This document shows positions 52,421 through 63,350 of a stretch of DNA of 64,000 nt, piece after piece (within the stretch, counting starts at the first letter, position 1; every line of letters begins with the position of its first letter). The stretch is taken from NCBI RefSeq assembly GCF_036785885.1, contig NC_092322.1, positions 14,654,466 to 14,718,465 of the forward strand, written 5' to 3'. The position numbers and the translations under genes are program-made. Below the pieces are notes generated by a model. That model was not told where the DNA came from, made no database searches, and worked only from the letters and a program-made list of their open reading frames with translations. Origin of the DNA: Coffea arabica. Its lineage: Eukaryota > Streptophyta > Magnoliopsida > Gentianales > Rubiaceae.

Positions 52421-52734
52421 CCTCACAATGGTGGGCTAAGATGGGACCAACGGCAATGGAAGTGGAAATAGTCAGGGAGGATGATAATAAAAGAGAAAAA
52501 TAGACATGTATTTTTTTAGTCTTTTAGAGTGGGTATTTTAAAAAATTTATAGTGTTTTTAGGGGTTTTTATAGACGAAATTGTTAAAAATTTTGTATAAT
52601 AAAAACATGCCAAAGAAGGCAGCTCCCAAGTTACCGCGAATTTAGAGTGTTTTTGGAGTTACTTTTTTAGTATGTTATTATAGAATCCAAGGATAAAAAC
52701 ATCTATATAGAAAATTCACCATGCAAATAGGGCC

Positions 52735-52875
52735 TAGATGAGATTCGGGTCAATTAAATTAAAATTAGATTGAGTTGATTGGACGTACCTTAACTCGACT
52801 TGAAGATTAGATTCGGCTCAATCAAATCAAAACTAGACCAAATCGAGTCGACCAGCCTTGACTCGGCTCGACTCC
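52735..52875. mobile_element. Fragment with TCGAGTCGA-type motifs
   Basis: A stretch of 'attcgggtcaatta', 'ttaactcgacttga', 'gattcggctcaatc' and 'gactcggctcgactc' motifs. It resembles subterminal DNA of a hAT-like element, but no ends or target duplication are found. Confidence 0.3.
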
Positions 52876-53102
52876 TACAGAGTCCTACTCTTCTCAGCCG
52901 CCTCACCTCCACATGCAATTCCATGACCAAATATAGGACAGAGATGAACTCATCAGAATCTCCTTTGCCGTTTAATTCTCGAAGTTCCATTTCTTTCCCT
53001 TATTTCATTTCTATACGGAAAAATCCCTTCTTTCCTTTCCTTTCCTCCGTGGCAGTTCACAATTGACACACGAGCTCCTTCTCGCTGGCTTGCTCAACAG
53101 CA

Positions 53103-56100
53103 ATGGCGTCGTCCTCAAGCGAATCTCAGGCGGTAGGATGTCGTGTTCTCATCATTGTACTGCTTATTACTTATGTACCAGTATTTCTACTAAGTTCAAC
53201 ACGTTTCTACAATTACATCGTCAAGCGGCAATGCAGTAGTATGACTGTATTGGGTTAAGTTTCGGCTAATATATGCTCATTTCACACGCACACAAATCAC
53301 GCTTACTGTGTGAATGGTGGTTGTTTCTGGTCATGATGAAGACCTTATTTTTGGCGAAAATGTCTCTTTTTTTTTTTTTTTTTTGGGTCTGTGTTGAGAT
53401 TATGGTCAGTGTTTGGTGAGTCTGCTGGTTTGGAGAGTGAGAATTTTTGGCAAAGAAAAAGGGGAAAAAAAAACCCCCCAAAAAACAAAAAGTTTTTTTT
53501 TTTTTTTTTGGGAATCTGAAAAGGGTTTTTCCTAATTGGGTTGATTTTGTCTTTGCACGCAACATCTTAAATGCTCATATCAGTATTTCTTTGTTTTAGA
53601 AGTTCACTTTTGGTATTAATTTTTTTGGGGATTCTGCTTGTTCCTTGATATATTTGGATGAAGGAAATGACACTTTTTATTGTATTTAATTGGTGAAAGT
53701 TAGAATATTTCCTGTAATGGGGAGTTAAAGATGTCAAATCCTTTGATTTTTGATCAATTGCTAGTGGGCTCTGTTCTACAGTTTGAATTCCTCTGTTTTT
53801 TGTGCTGTTAAAGTTATGTTCCCCGGTATTTTTTCATATCGAACAGCTATGGTTATTGTGTAATGGGCAGTCGGTTAAAGTCTACAGCTATGGTTCACAT
53901 TACTCGTTTTTTGACTCGTCTCTGCCGCATTATAATCGCAACTATGCTCAAGAAAAACCTTGTTCAATTAGATTCAGCAAAAGAGCAATGCTTTGTGTCC
54001 ATGTATGTATTACCGGGTATGTTAAGTGTTGTTTTGGCATGTGTGTTGGATGAATTAGCTAGAAAAAAATGGAAAAACGGAAAAGGAGAAGGGTTGTAAT
54101 TTTCCTCTGTCATTTTTGGTATTTATTATTTTTCTTGTGCATGGATTTTTTTTGTAGTTGTAATGAGTTTTTATTGAAATCGTGCAGAAAATTGCAAAAG
54201 GGAAACGTTTCTATACTGTATATTTTTTGTTTGATTTGTCTCTCCTCTCCAGAATTTGTAGCTTTGAGTGGTACGAGAGGAAATAAATAGGAAATTTATT
54301 AAAAATGTTAGCACTATTATCTTTTGTAGCTCTCTCTCTCTCTCTCTCTCTCTCTGCGCACATGGTTGGACATCAAGAATTTTTAGAAGTGGATAAGAAA
54401 TGGTATCTTTTGCACTCAATTGCAGAGATCTTGGACCATGTAATATCTTTTTATGTATCCACTTATAGTTTTATGCTAGGTCTGTGGGGAAAGTATGTGG
54501 CTACATAATTTGATCTTTTTGTGATTGCCCCACGCATAAAGACTTGAGAACAAAACAGAATCTTCTGTACTATTGCTTTTTTATGTATTTGAAAATTCTT
54601 GTTGTCTGATGTTTCTTTTTCCCCCTAGAGGACTGTATGTTTAACTTGTGGTGACAAAGGAGATGAAGGGCTTCTTATCTACTGTATCAACTGCCAAGAT
54701 TCTGCAGCACACTTGTATGTCCTCTCATTAACTAAATACTTCTTTTCTTGGATTTGATAAATTAAACGTTTGGATTGCTTTCCTATTGGGATGATCTTTC
54801 AAGTACTGTGCATCCATCCCTCTTGGCAGATGATGTCAATCCAATTTGAACTAGACTGTGAAAGGTGAATTTTACATTGGTGATTGTTTTGCTCTTGCAA
54901 TATAATCTCACATACCACACATTACGAGCATATTGAAACTTTGAAGTTTTTCCATATTTCATAATTGAACTTGCAATGAATGCTTTGCAAGTCAGTTGTT
55001 GCCCTTCAAGCATAACTCAAGCTTTTTGGGATGCTTAGCGCTTCTGCACCGTTTAAATCATTTTAGAATCTTTATGCATATTTTAAAAATTTTGAAATTT
55101 GTAGTTTTCAGCTTTGTATGTTCAGAAATATCTTTGGATTGCCCAAATGCCTTTGTTTGTCGTGGAGATGTTTGTGACTCTACAGCTGAAATTTATTTTA
55201 AATAATAAATTGAACCAATGTGTTTGACTATTTGTGTTTGGTTCATGTGACTTTCCAGCTATTGCCTCGATGATTTCTGCTCAACTGATGACCAGTCTGG
55301 TTGGAAATGTTGGGATTGTGCACCCAGAAAATACAAGGTTGATTCATTCAGAAAAAGTGAAAGAATAAGTACGAGGATAGATAGAGCTATTGATGTTCGG
55401 ATGAAATTGGAGAAGAAACTGTATTCAAGGAGTTCACTTGCAGGAAGGAAATTTGTTGCGACAAATCATGGAATGGTGGAAACACCTCAGCTGTCGGGAG
55501 ATAGTTCTTCACCAGTTCTGTGTATGAAGAACTTGTCTGACAGCAATGATGGGAATATTGAACTTAGGGACTATGATAGGCTTAAAGAAAGGTTTGACAA
55601 AGTTGAAGCAGAATCCTTGCCATTTACTTCTAACATCCATGATAGTGGTTTTTCTAGTCCAAAGAGGATAAAATATAGAATGACTGAAACTGCTCAATTG
55701 GAAGATGATTCTTCAACATTAATTGACAGGATAACGAACGTCCACTCATTTGCTGAACTTCCAAGAAATGAAGAGCTCAGAAACAGGAGGAGGAGGAGGA
55801 GGTTAATGATTGATGACAGCTGCAGTTCTGAGGAAGACAATCCAATTAATGTTAAAGAGTCTTCTCTGGCTTTTCAAGGATATGTTGGTTCACTAAATAC
55901 GTCAAATAGAAAGAGGAGGCTAATGATTGATCATAGCAGTTGTTCTGAGGAAGATTGTACAATCAGTGTTGAAGAGTCTTCTGTAGCTTCTCAAGAACAT
56001 GTTGGTCCACTTAATACACCTAACGGTCAGCTCTCATCACGACCTCACCGCCAATTGTTTGCACGGTCATTAATGAATCCAATTTGGCGGTAAAACCATT

Positions 56101-57156
56101 TTTCTTCTTAATGCATTCCCATATTCTGTTGCTGCACAAATTCAGTTTGTTTGGCATGCCATCCCACTTCTTTCCACAACTTTGAGAAGATTAGAAAATG
56201 GCTTTACCATTAATTCCCCCATGCCATTTTCTAATTATGTTTGTAATAAAGCCTTGTTTAGAAATTACTTGAACATTATGTTTCTTGTTTTGTTCATTGT
56301 AAGATTTTCTTGCAGAGGTTCCTTTAGCATTACACGTGAAAAAAATCAGACCAATCTTGGTATCTTAGCCCACTTGTCAAGGAAAGCTTGCTCGAAGGTC
56401 TCTGACATAGCAATTATGCTGCCTCCAGAGCTTGTAGCAGAAGTTCTAGCCAAACGCCGCGTGTGGCCAAAGAGTTTCCAGAATGTGCCACCAACAGATG
56501 GTAGTATTGATTTGTTCTTCTTTCCGGAGTATGAAAGGTACTGTTATGTGGATATAAACTGGATGTATTTACTGTACATGTAAAATTACCCCATATCTAA
56601 TTTATGTTTATTGTCTGCTAAAGGGATGAGAAAGTTTACGATGGCCTTCTTGATGACATGATTGAAGGTGATAATGCTTTGAAGGTCATAATGAAGGATT
56701 TGGAACTTTTGATCTTTTCCTCTCGTGAATTGCCACTAGAGCACTGGAGTAAGTTTGTTACACTTTTCATTACAATCTTTATGTTTGGCATTACGTACTT
56801 AAAAAGGAATTCTGCTAAATGCACACCATTTCAATTAATTTGCAGGATTCCAGCAGAAATATTATTTATGGGGTGTCTTCCAGAAAGTGCATAGTTCTCT
56901 TCCTGTTAACAATAGCAGCAATGAGACTATAACGCCTTCCAAACAAAGCAACCAATCTGGACATAGTTCTCCTAGTCATAATAAACCTAAGCCTGATCCG
57001 ACCTTTCAAATTTGCCACCGCCCTTCTAGTACAATTGGCTGTCCCTTCCCTAGTACGCAGTATACTGCTTTCCTTAACACAAGTAGAAGTTCCTCAGAAG
57101 ATTCTTCAATATCTTCCACTACTATTAGCGTAGCAGAGAAAACAGCCAGCAGTTGA
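53103..57156 (+). CDS. PHD-finger protein of AIPP2/PAIPP2 type
   Basis: The six exons are 53103-53132, 54629-54714, 55259-56089, 56316-56537, 56624-56748 and 56846-57156. All are GT/AG and in phase, giving 1605 bp and 534 aa. Residues 14-59 form a C4HC3 PHD finger (C14, C17, C29, C32, H38, C41, C56, C59) split across exons 1-3. A basic and acidic linker follows, with a 39-residue tandem duplication. About residues 312-445 (PIWRGSFSITRE... to QQKYYLWGVFQKV) match the conserved domain of Arabidopsis AIPP2 and PAIPP2, histone readers that work with BAH proteins and CPL2 in transcriptional repression. The C-terminus is Ser/Asn-rich. The first coding exon has only 10 codons and intron 1 is about 1.5 kb. 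Start choice: the ATG at 53103 is followed immediately by a donor that keeps the PHD frame. The role is inferred from family. Confidence 0.88.
54330..54355. repeat. (CT)n microsatellite in PHD gene intron 1
   Basis: A run of about 13 CT dinucleotides. Confidence 0.9.
55797..56030 (+). repeat. 117-bp in-frame tandem duplication
   Basis: Units 55797-55913 and 55914-56030 encode 39 residues each, both beginning RRLMID and continuing S/C-SEE...ES-S.A.Q..VG.LNT. The offset is exactly 117 bp, so the frame is kept. Confidence 0.85.
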
Positions 57157-57962
57157 AGAAACACAGGCTGAAGAGCAATGACACTGAGATGAATGCAGGA
57201 TAGATGCATTTCATGATAGCTACATGCAGCAGGAAGAAAGAGCTTTGCACATTCTTCAGATTTGATATGTATAGAAATGATCTAGTTAGGTCTACTCTGT
57301 TTCTTTATCTAGATGTCATCATACAAGTAGAAATGAAACTCTCCATTACGACTACTCTGACATGGCGAGGAAAGTATCTTCTTTGATAGTCACTTTCCTC
57401 AGAAGCATTATTTCTGGTGCTTTGGAGCTTTTCTTGTTAGATTTGACCTAGACAGGTGACTTGCACAACTGGTGATATTGAAATACTATTGTATACATAC
57501 CATGTTTTATGAGGTTGCATAGTACTTGCTACACGAAATTATCAAATAGTCTGTGCTTCTGAGAAAGCCAAAAAAAAAAAGCCATTGACAGAGTTGAGCA
57601 ACAAAGCAGATTTCCTATTGTTATACTCAAGCAGGATTCAAGTAATCATTTAATTTTCTAAGTAAAACTGATATGGAATTTCAGAAGCATTGACGAAGCT
57701 GATCAACTAGTCTTACTCATACCTAGCCTGCTTAAGGCACTAAAGAGGACAAAACTATATAGGATACAAGTTGTTCAAATTTTAAGATCACATCAGGTAA
57801 TTGACTTCTGGAATAGTCAGATACTTTAGTACCTATGATAGTTGTTAAACAAGAAGCCATGAAACCTTTGTCAAAACAGAGAAGCATAATCATATAAGAC
57901 GAAAAGGAAAACAGCATCGAGGTACATGACAAATTGTGTCTGAACAATTTCTTTACAGGGCA
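57157..57962. other. Intergenic DNA between two convergent genes
   Basis: About 800 bp that must hold the 3' ends of the PHD gene (+) and the cactin-like gene (-). An A-run lies at about 57569-57578. No further gene. Confidence 0.45.
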
Positions 57963-59477
57963 TCACCTGCGATAGCTGTAACTTTTTATGTTAAAGTACA
58001 AACGAAGTATTCCACCTTCAAAGTTGCACTTAAACCCCTTTTTTCGTGAATACTCCCACTCCTTATTAGCTATCCTAAATGCTATGTCTTGATAAGGTGG
58101 CCCTGCACGAAACCTTACTATGCAAGTGTCATTCCTATCTGCATCCTTCTCAATCAAATAAGTAGGAGCTCTTGCTTTATCAAGAAGATCTGGATAGAAA
58201 ATGTTGAACTTGTATCCCACCACCATCTTCGGCGGAGGATTATCATGGTCGTAGTGAGTTTGATTGTACTTGTTCCATCGGTAGCCAGTATGAACAAGAT
58301 TGAAATACTTTGGCTTTCTTGTGAAGTACTTGGTATCAATTGCTTCCCCATTTTCATCATCATCATCGTAAATCATCAACTCTGGTGGATATGATCCTAA
58401 AGCCTCCTCATCAAGCTCTGAACTACTTTGTCCATCAGTACTACCATCACCAACCTCCAACGGTTTCTTATTCTGCTGGATATGTCCTCGATCATGCAGC
58501 ACCTTGGCATGGATACTTTTGAGACGAGCCTTAGCCTTGAATACACAGAGCCTCTTCAGAACAGCTTCCCAAAATTCAACTTCCTGAGCATTGCCAGACC
58601 TCATATTAGACTCAATATGGGACTCTATATCTTCCAATTGGTTGTATGATTTTCCTTCAAGAAACCTTTCTACATCTGCTTCAATGCTCCTATGAATTCC
58701 CCTCTCTCCACAAACTCTAGCGTGATCCAAGGCATCCTCACAAACAACCAAAACTGTCTCCCAATACTCCACATGCATTTTTGTTTTCCTGTCCAAGCAA
58801 AGTTGCAACTTTGTCTCCTCGCGAAGTTTTTCCAACTCTTCTACATTGAGCCCCTCAAAAGCCACCATGCTAGGTTCTGCATTTTTATCCTTCTCCAAAT
58901 CGTCATCATTTGAGCATGAATCAATGAGCCTAATCAATATATCGATTGGCTTTGGACGGCCCTCGCAAAACCGTTTTTCTGTCCTAATCTTCCTTTGAGC
59001 TAAAAGAAATTCTTCTTCCTTCTTCTCCCATTCCTGGACCTCGGATCGAGCACGCTCCCGAGCTAACAAAGCCATCTCTTCCTCACGTTTCCTTTTGGCA
59101 ATATCCCTTTCTTCCCTCCTCTTCTTTAACTTCTCCACTTCACCAAACCTTTCCATCTGCCTTTTCCTCTCTGCCTTTGATGATAACATGTTACCCTCTA
59201 TTCGCCCTTCCATCACATCCCGTTCAATCTTTTTCCTCCAAACAAATACTTCATTGATATGAGAATCTCCAAAACGCTTGCTTGAACCATCAACAGAATA
59301 CTTTGACCTCCATTCTCTTGCAACTTTTGCTCGTTTTTTCTCGACCTTTCTCGCCAAATAGTCAGCAATTCTCATATTATGGCACTCATCATCAGAAGTA
59401 TAAGGGGTGGTGGGGCACTGTTGTGATTGGCCAAGCCTCTCCATTCGCCTCTCCATTATGTTCTTGGTAGTATGCAA
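57963..59477 (-). CDS. Cactin-like splicing factor, intronless and shortened
   Basis: 504 codons without interruption. Cactin is a conserved spliceosome-associated nuclear protein needed for accurate pre-mRNA splicing. Residues about 77-165 are a highly charged coiled-coil (VWRKKIERDV..., MALLARERARSEV), about 166-325 match the cactin mid domain (GRPKPIDIL, VEFWEAVLKRL), and about 380-504 match the C-terminal cactin domain (RKPKYFN.VHTGY.WNKYNQTHYDHDNPPPK, YKFNIFYPDL, AGPPY.DIAFRI.NKEWEYS.KKGFKC). Compared with typical plant cactins of roughly 650-700 residues it lacks most of the N-terminal region and the linker before the C-terminal domain. Both main domains are intact. The absence of introns and these deletions suggest a retrocopy or diverged paralogue. 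M1 is the first ATG of the frame; M8 is possible. Confidence 0.9.
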   Translation of the reverse strand: MHTTKNIMERRMERLGQSQQCPTTPYTSDDECHNMRIADYLARKVEKKRAKVAREWRSKYSVDGSSKRFGDSHINEVFVWRKKIERDVMEGRIEGNMLSSKAERKRQMERFGEVEKLKKRREERDIAKRKREEEMALLARERARSEVQEWEKKEEEFLLAQRKIRTEKRFCEGRPKPIDILIRLIDSCSNDDDLEKDKNAEPSMVAFEGLNVEELEKLREETKLQLCLDRKTKMHVEYWETVLVVCEDALDHARVCGERGIHRSIEADVERFLEGKSYNQLEDIESHIESNMRSGNAQEVEFWEAVLKRLCVFKAKARLKSIHAKVLHDRGHIQQNKKPLEVGDGSTDGQSSSELDEEALGSYPPELMIYDDDDENGEAIDTKYFTRKPKYFNLVHTGYRWNKYNQTHYDHDNPPPKMVVGYKFNIFYPDLLDKARAPTYLIEKDADRNDTCIVRFRAGPPYQDIAFRIANKEWEYSRKKGFKCNFEGGILRLYFNIKSYSYRR

Positions 59478-59543
59478 GAATATATAAGGCAGGCCTGAAA
59501 ACTGAACAGTACCGATGAAACACGAGAAAAAAAAAATTTTTGC

Positions 59544-59667
59544 TGCTCCAAGAATATGCCGTGGGCACCAAACAAAGTATGCAAGAATTGACTACGATTA
59601 GCCGAACGTTTGCTCCAAGAATATACCGTAGGCACCAAACAACGTATGCAAGAATAGACCACGATGC
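59544..59667. repeat. 67-bp tandem duplication upstream of the cactin-like gene
   Basis: Two direct units start at 59544 and 59611 with 'tgctccaagaatat.ccgt' and contain 'ggcaccaaaca' and 'gtatgcaagaat'. It lies 70-190 bp upstream of the start codon on the minus strand, in the likely promoter or 5' leader. Confidence 0.85.
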
Positions 59668-59699
59668 CGCAAGGCCGGCCTTCCTTCACTAGGTCACGA

Positions 59700-60712
59700 A
59701 CTCAGAATATTTTCTGTTATAGAACAGATACGTAGCGACGTGTATATTTGTAGAATTCTATCCGTATAATCCGCCTTGCAAAAGGTAGCGTAGCTAACTG
59801 ATCAACTCACCAAAACTAGGACTCAATATATATACACACATAAATGTTTGCCGAATCCTATGCTGCTTTGGATTTAAGCGGACATAATGGTACGTATAAA
59901 TGTTGTAGAATTTTGTTTTGTTTTCTTTTTTTTAAAGGCAATGTTCTATGTGCCGAGTGCCAATAAATTTTTTTTTTTTTTCATTTTTGCCGAATTAACA
60001 TAGATAGTATTGGGGGAGGGATGGATTAGGTGGTCGGAGGAGGAAAAAAAGAGAATTAGATATTATAGGATTTTGTTTTTAAGCGATATTTTATGTGCCA
60101 ATAAATGTAATTTTTTCCCCCTTCATTTGTTTGCGTTTTTTTTTTTGGGGCTCCAAATGGCGCCCTATGTTAAAGCCATGAGGGAAATATTTTTCCACAT
60201 TACCTTGTAGCAAACGTCTTATAAAAATGTTTATAGCAAACTTTTGAGAATAAAATGCTATTTATCTTCAAGATTTTCTTAGAAGTGAAGTACAGAAGTA
60301 GAACTCGAAATCATATGGTGAAATTTAAAAGAAAATTTTGATAATAAACTAATGTTTTTCAGAAGGGCCATCATAGTAGGCTCAAAACTAAAATTGGATG
60401 GTGTAAATTTTGTAATGTACCTAACCATCCATACACTAAAATCTTCTAGTGCTGTTAATGTTGCAGTCCATTTTTTAATTCCACAATCATTTTTGCACAA
60501 AATGCTAAAATTGCCCTTTTTAAGTCCAAATGCAATAGGAGGGATAGTTTTATCATTTTAACATAAATTTGATGTGGAAATAAAATATGAACTATCACAT
60601 TAACTATCATCATTTGCCATCTTCTTTACATGCCTTTTTTTTTGTTTTTTTTTTTTTTAAAAAAAACAGCTTCTGCCTATTATACTAATGTGCTCCATGG
60701 ACAATATTCTTG

Positions 60713-60749
<37 letters not shown>

Positions 60750-61060
60750 CATACATATATATATACATGTGTGTGTACATGTATATATGTATGTATGTAT
60801 GTATAAAGGACATTGACCTAAATGGCTAAATCCCCACCACCCATTAAGTCCCCTCAAATAAAGAAAAAAAGCACTTTATTTGTCCTTACAAATAATAAGA
60901 CATGTGTACCCGATGACTACAAAGATTTCTTCCTAACAAAAAATTGACTACTATAAATTTTTGACTTCCATTATCAATTTTTTTAAAAAACATTGTCAAA
61001 GTTATTTCTTACAAATAAAATACTGAAAAGATATTTTAAGTTCCCTAGATCTCCAATTGT
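59700..61060. other. Intergenic DNA between cactin-like and UMP kinase genes
   Basis: Contains poly-T runs near 59970, 60138 and 60650 and a compound TA/TACA/TATG microsatellite at about 60713-60805. No supported gene; a 66-codon frame over the microsatellite is an artefact. Confidence 0.5.
60713..60805. repeat. Compound TA / TACA / TATG microsatellite
   Basis: An AT dinucleotide run passes into 'catacatacata', then 'gtgtgtgtacatg', then 'tatgtatgtatgtatg'. Confidence 0.9.
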
Positions 61061-61067
61061 TATAATT

Positions 61068-61201
61068 TGTTTGGATTATTATTTTTTAGAGTTTTTGTAA
61101 AAAAATATATTAGCGATATGATATATATAAGATAAAAAAATAATTAAAAAATATATTTATAAAAAACATAAAAAAATTTTCCGAAAAACTCCAATACAAT
61201 C
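61068..61201. mobile_element. MITE of the 'TTTGGATTG' family, copy 3
   Basis: Starts 'tgtttggatta' and ends near 'ccaatacaat'. Internal text 'aaaaaaatatattagcgatatgatatatata' matches the copies at 18085 and 41857. It lies about 360 bp upstream of the UMP kinase start. Confidence 0.6.
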
Positions 61202-61562
61202 ATTTTTTTATCTTAAAAAACATAAAAGTATGCATCGCCCTTTTTTGGACTTTAATTTCCTAGTCTGCCTGATGAGACATTTCCTTTTGCCTTCCCCTTT
61301 CTGTTTTTGGGTAGAGAAGACATTTCCCTCGGAAAATCACGTTTCCCACAATACCGCAATACCCAAAATAACTATCGTTATCCAAATAGAACCCATCAAA
61401 ATAACCCAAAAAAATCCCTGCAAGAATCCTCATTACACCCCCCCAAGAATCTTGAACCAAGGCGTTAAAGAATCAATTTTGCAATTTCTTTCATTAGACG
61501 AGAAAAAGAATTCTAGTAGGGTTCTTGTTCTCGTTTTGCTTTGTGGTGTTTTTTGAGTAAAA

Positions 61563-63350
61563 ATGTCTATTTTCTCAACCTCTTTAAGCCGTCCCATTGC
61601 TTCTTTCAGTGCCATTTCTTCTTCACCTTCTCTCTGTTTCTTGAAATCCCATCACCAAAATTACCATAATTTTGGTTTTCAAGGCTGTTCTCAATCTTTA
61701 GTTATCAGCTGTTGCTTCTCTGAACTGGGCTCCTCCTCTGAACCTATCAATATTAGGTAATGTACAAGAAACTTCTTGAATTCCTTTTGGTAATGGGCTG
61801 CGATGAATTGATCTGTAGCAAACATTCTTGAAAGTTGTTTGGTGAAATTGCAGGTGCTATTCTTAATTGTCATTTTTGTTCTTGGTTTTTTTTTAATTGT
61901 TTTTTGTTTGCTTAAAAGTTTCTTGCTTGATGAAAGCTGCAGTTCGAGTGGCGTGCAATTTTTAGACTTATTATAGTGATAGAACAACAGTATTATGGCA
62001 AATGGGATAGATTTTAAAAGCATATACAAGTAAAAAGAAAAACAGTAATTTTGCGCAGTGTTGGTTTCGTGAAAATTGGGACATTGGTCATAAACCATTA
62101 GGCCTATGCAGTGTGGGGAAAAGAAAAGTTTAAAGGTCATAAGCGATATGCAGTTTAAAATTCGTGAGCCTTCACGAGGCAAAGAAGTGGAAATTGTGGC
62201 GTTGATATGCATTTTGGCAAATTAAAAGTATTTTCCCTTTGTTTATGTTGCCATGCTCTTATTTGAAGCTGTTTCTTACTTCATTCTGATTGGGTGGAAA
62301 AGAGAAAGATCTATTTCTCTGGAATCAATTGAGAATGGGCAGCTTATCATCACCATCATAAATCCTTAGTCGTAAGGAGGATCATAGGGAACCATTTGAA
62401 TTGTCTAATTCATGCAGAACGGTCAGTGTGGAGTGAAATTTCATTAAATTGTTTGTTTAATGCAGCTTGTGCTATTGAAGATACCTCCCATTTTGGTTGA
62501 ACATAATTGGTTTCAAGTGATTTTTAAAATGCATTTGTTAAGCTTTGTCTAGGATGGCATGTCTCTTTCATGCAAGTTTACACACTGGTAGTGCTGTGTG
62601 ACAATGTTGCCAGGCACACGGATTAACTTAAGAAAGTATATGAAGTGTGCCAAAAGCGTGCTTAACAGCAGTTGTGGTTTAAGAATAAGAATAGGAGGAG
62701 AACTGGATGGCACCTTCTTTATTACTGCAGAACTATACAAGACACTCCCCTTTGCAGATCCATGCTTCTTAAATAATTTAAAAACTTCAAATAAGCAGTT
62801 GTATTTTCTATTTTGGTTTGCTTATGACATCATGTTTGGTTACCTGAGATACCATAAAGGTATTATCATCATGTACTTGTTTCAAGAGTTTTACTATGTA
62901 CAGTATTTGGAATTTCCAAATAAAGTTCTGGTTTGCAGTTGTCATTGTCATCTAGTATTATCCCATACAAAACAGAATATGTTCCTTTTCTGGTAAGCTT
63001 GATTGTTTTTCATATCCAGCAGGCAACCTCAAGTAACTTCTATGGCTTCTTTTACAATGACACTGAATGAAAATGGTACTCTACAATCATCATATAAATG
63101 GCGTAGGGTCTTGCTTAAAGTAAGTGGGGAAGCACTTGCTGGAGATCAAGAACAAAATATTGACCCGAAGGTTGGAATTGAAAGAGCCATTAGAACACGT
63201 TATTGTGCTTTCATCCTCTCCAAGGCCCTAAAAATGGGGTGCTTGGCTTAGTAACTTGTATACTTTTGAGTTAATAATTCTTTTGTGCTTGTTTAGGTCA
63301 CTATGGCAATTGCAAGGGAGGTTGCATCAGTTACCCGACTTGGCATCGAG
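61563..63350 (+). CDS. Plastid UMP kinase (PUMPKIN-type), 5' part
   Basis: Three exons are visible: 61563-61756, 63020-63170 (or from 63023) and 63297-63350. Exon 1 encodes a Ser-rich, acid-poor leader typical of a chloroplast transit peptide. Exon 2 contains SYKWRRVLLKVSGEALAGDQEQNIDPK, the N-terminal phosphate-binding segment of bacterial-type UMP kinases (UMP + ATP to UDP + ADP). Exon 3 continues VTMAIAREVASVTRLGIE. The next conserved part (VGGGNIFRG) is not in the window, so the gene is cut by the window edge. The intron after 63350 exceeds 650 bp. In Arabidopsis the homologue also binds group II introns in plastid RNAs. The intron 1 acceptor is a tandem NAGNAG. No stop interrupts the exons. 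Confidence 0.92.

Noticed and set aside
51719-52503. Open frames of 93-144 codons
   Set aside because: They translate polypurine/polypyrimidine tracts into Glu/Arg/Lys or Ser/Pro/Phe strings; low-complexity artefacts.
61691-62212. 173-codon minus-strand frame
   Set aside because: It lies over UMP kinase exon 1 and intron 1, antisense, with no domain or supporting signals.
62598-62996. 132-codon plus-strand frame in UMP kinase intron 1
   Set aside because: The neighbouring exons join in frame without it and it has no similarity I recognise; most likely intronic.
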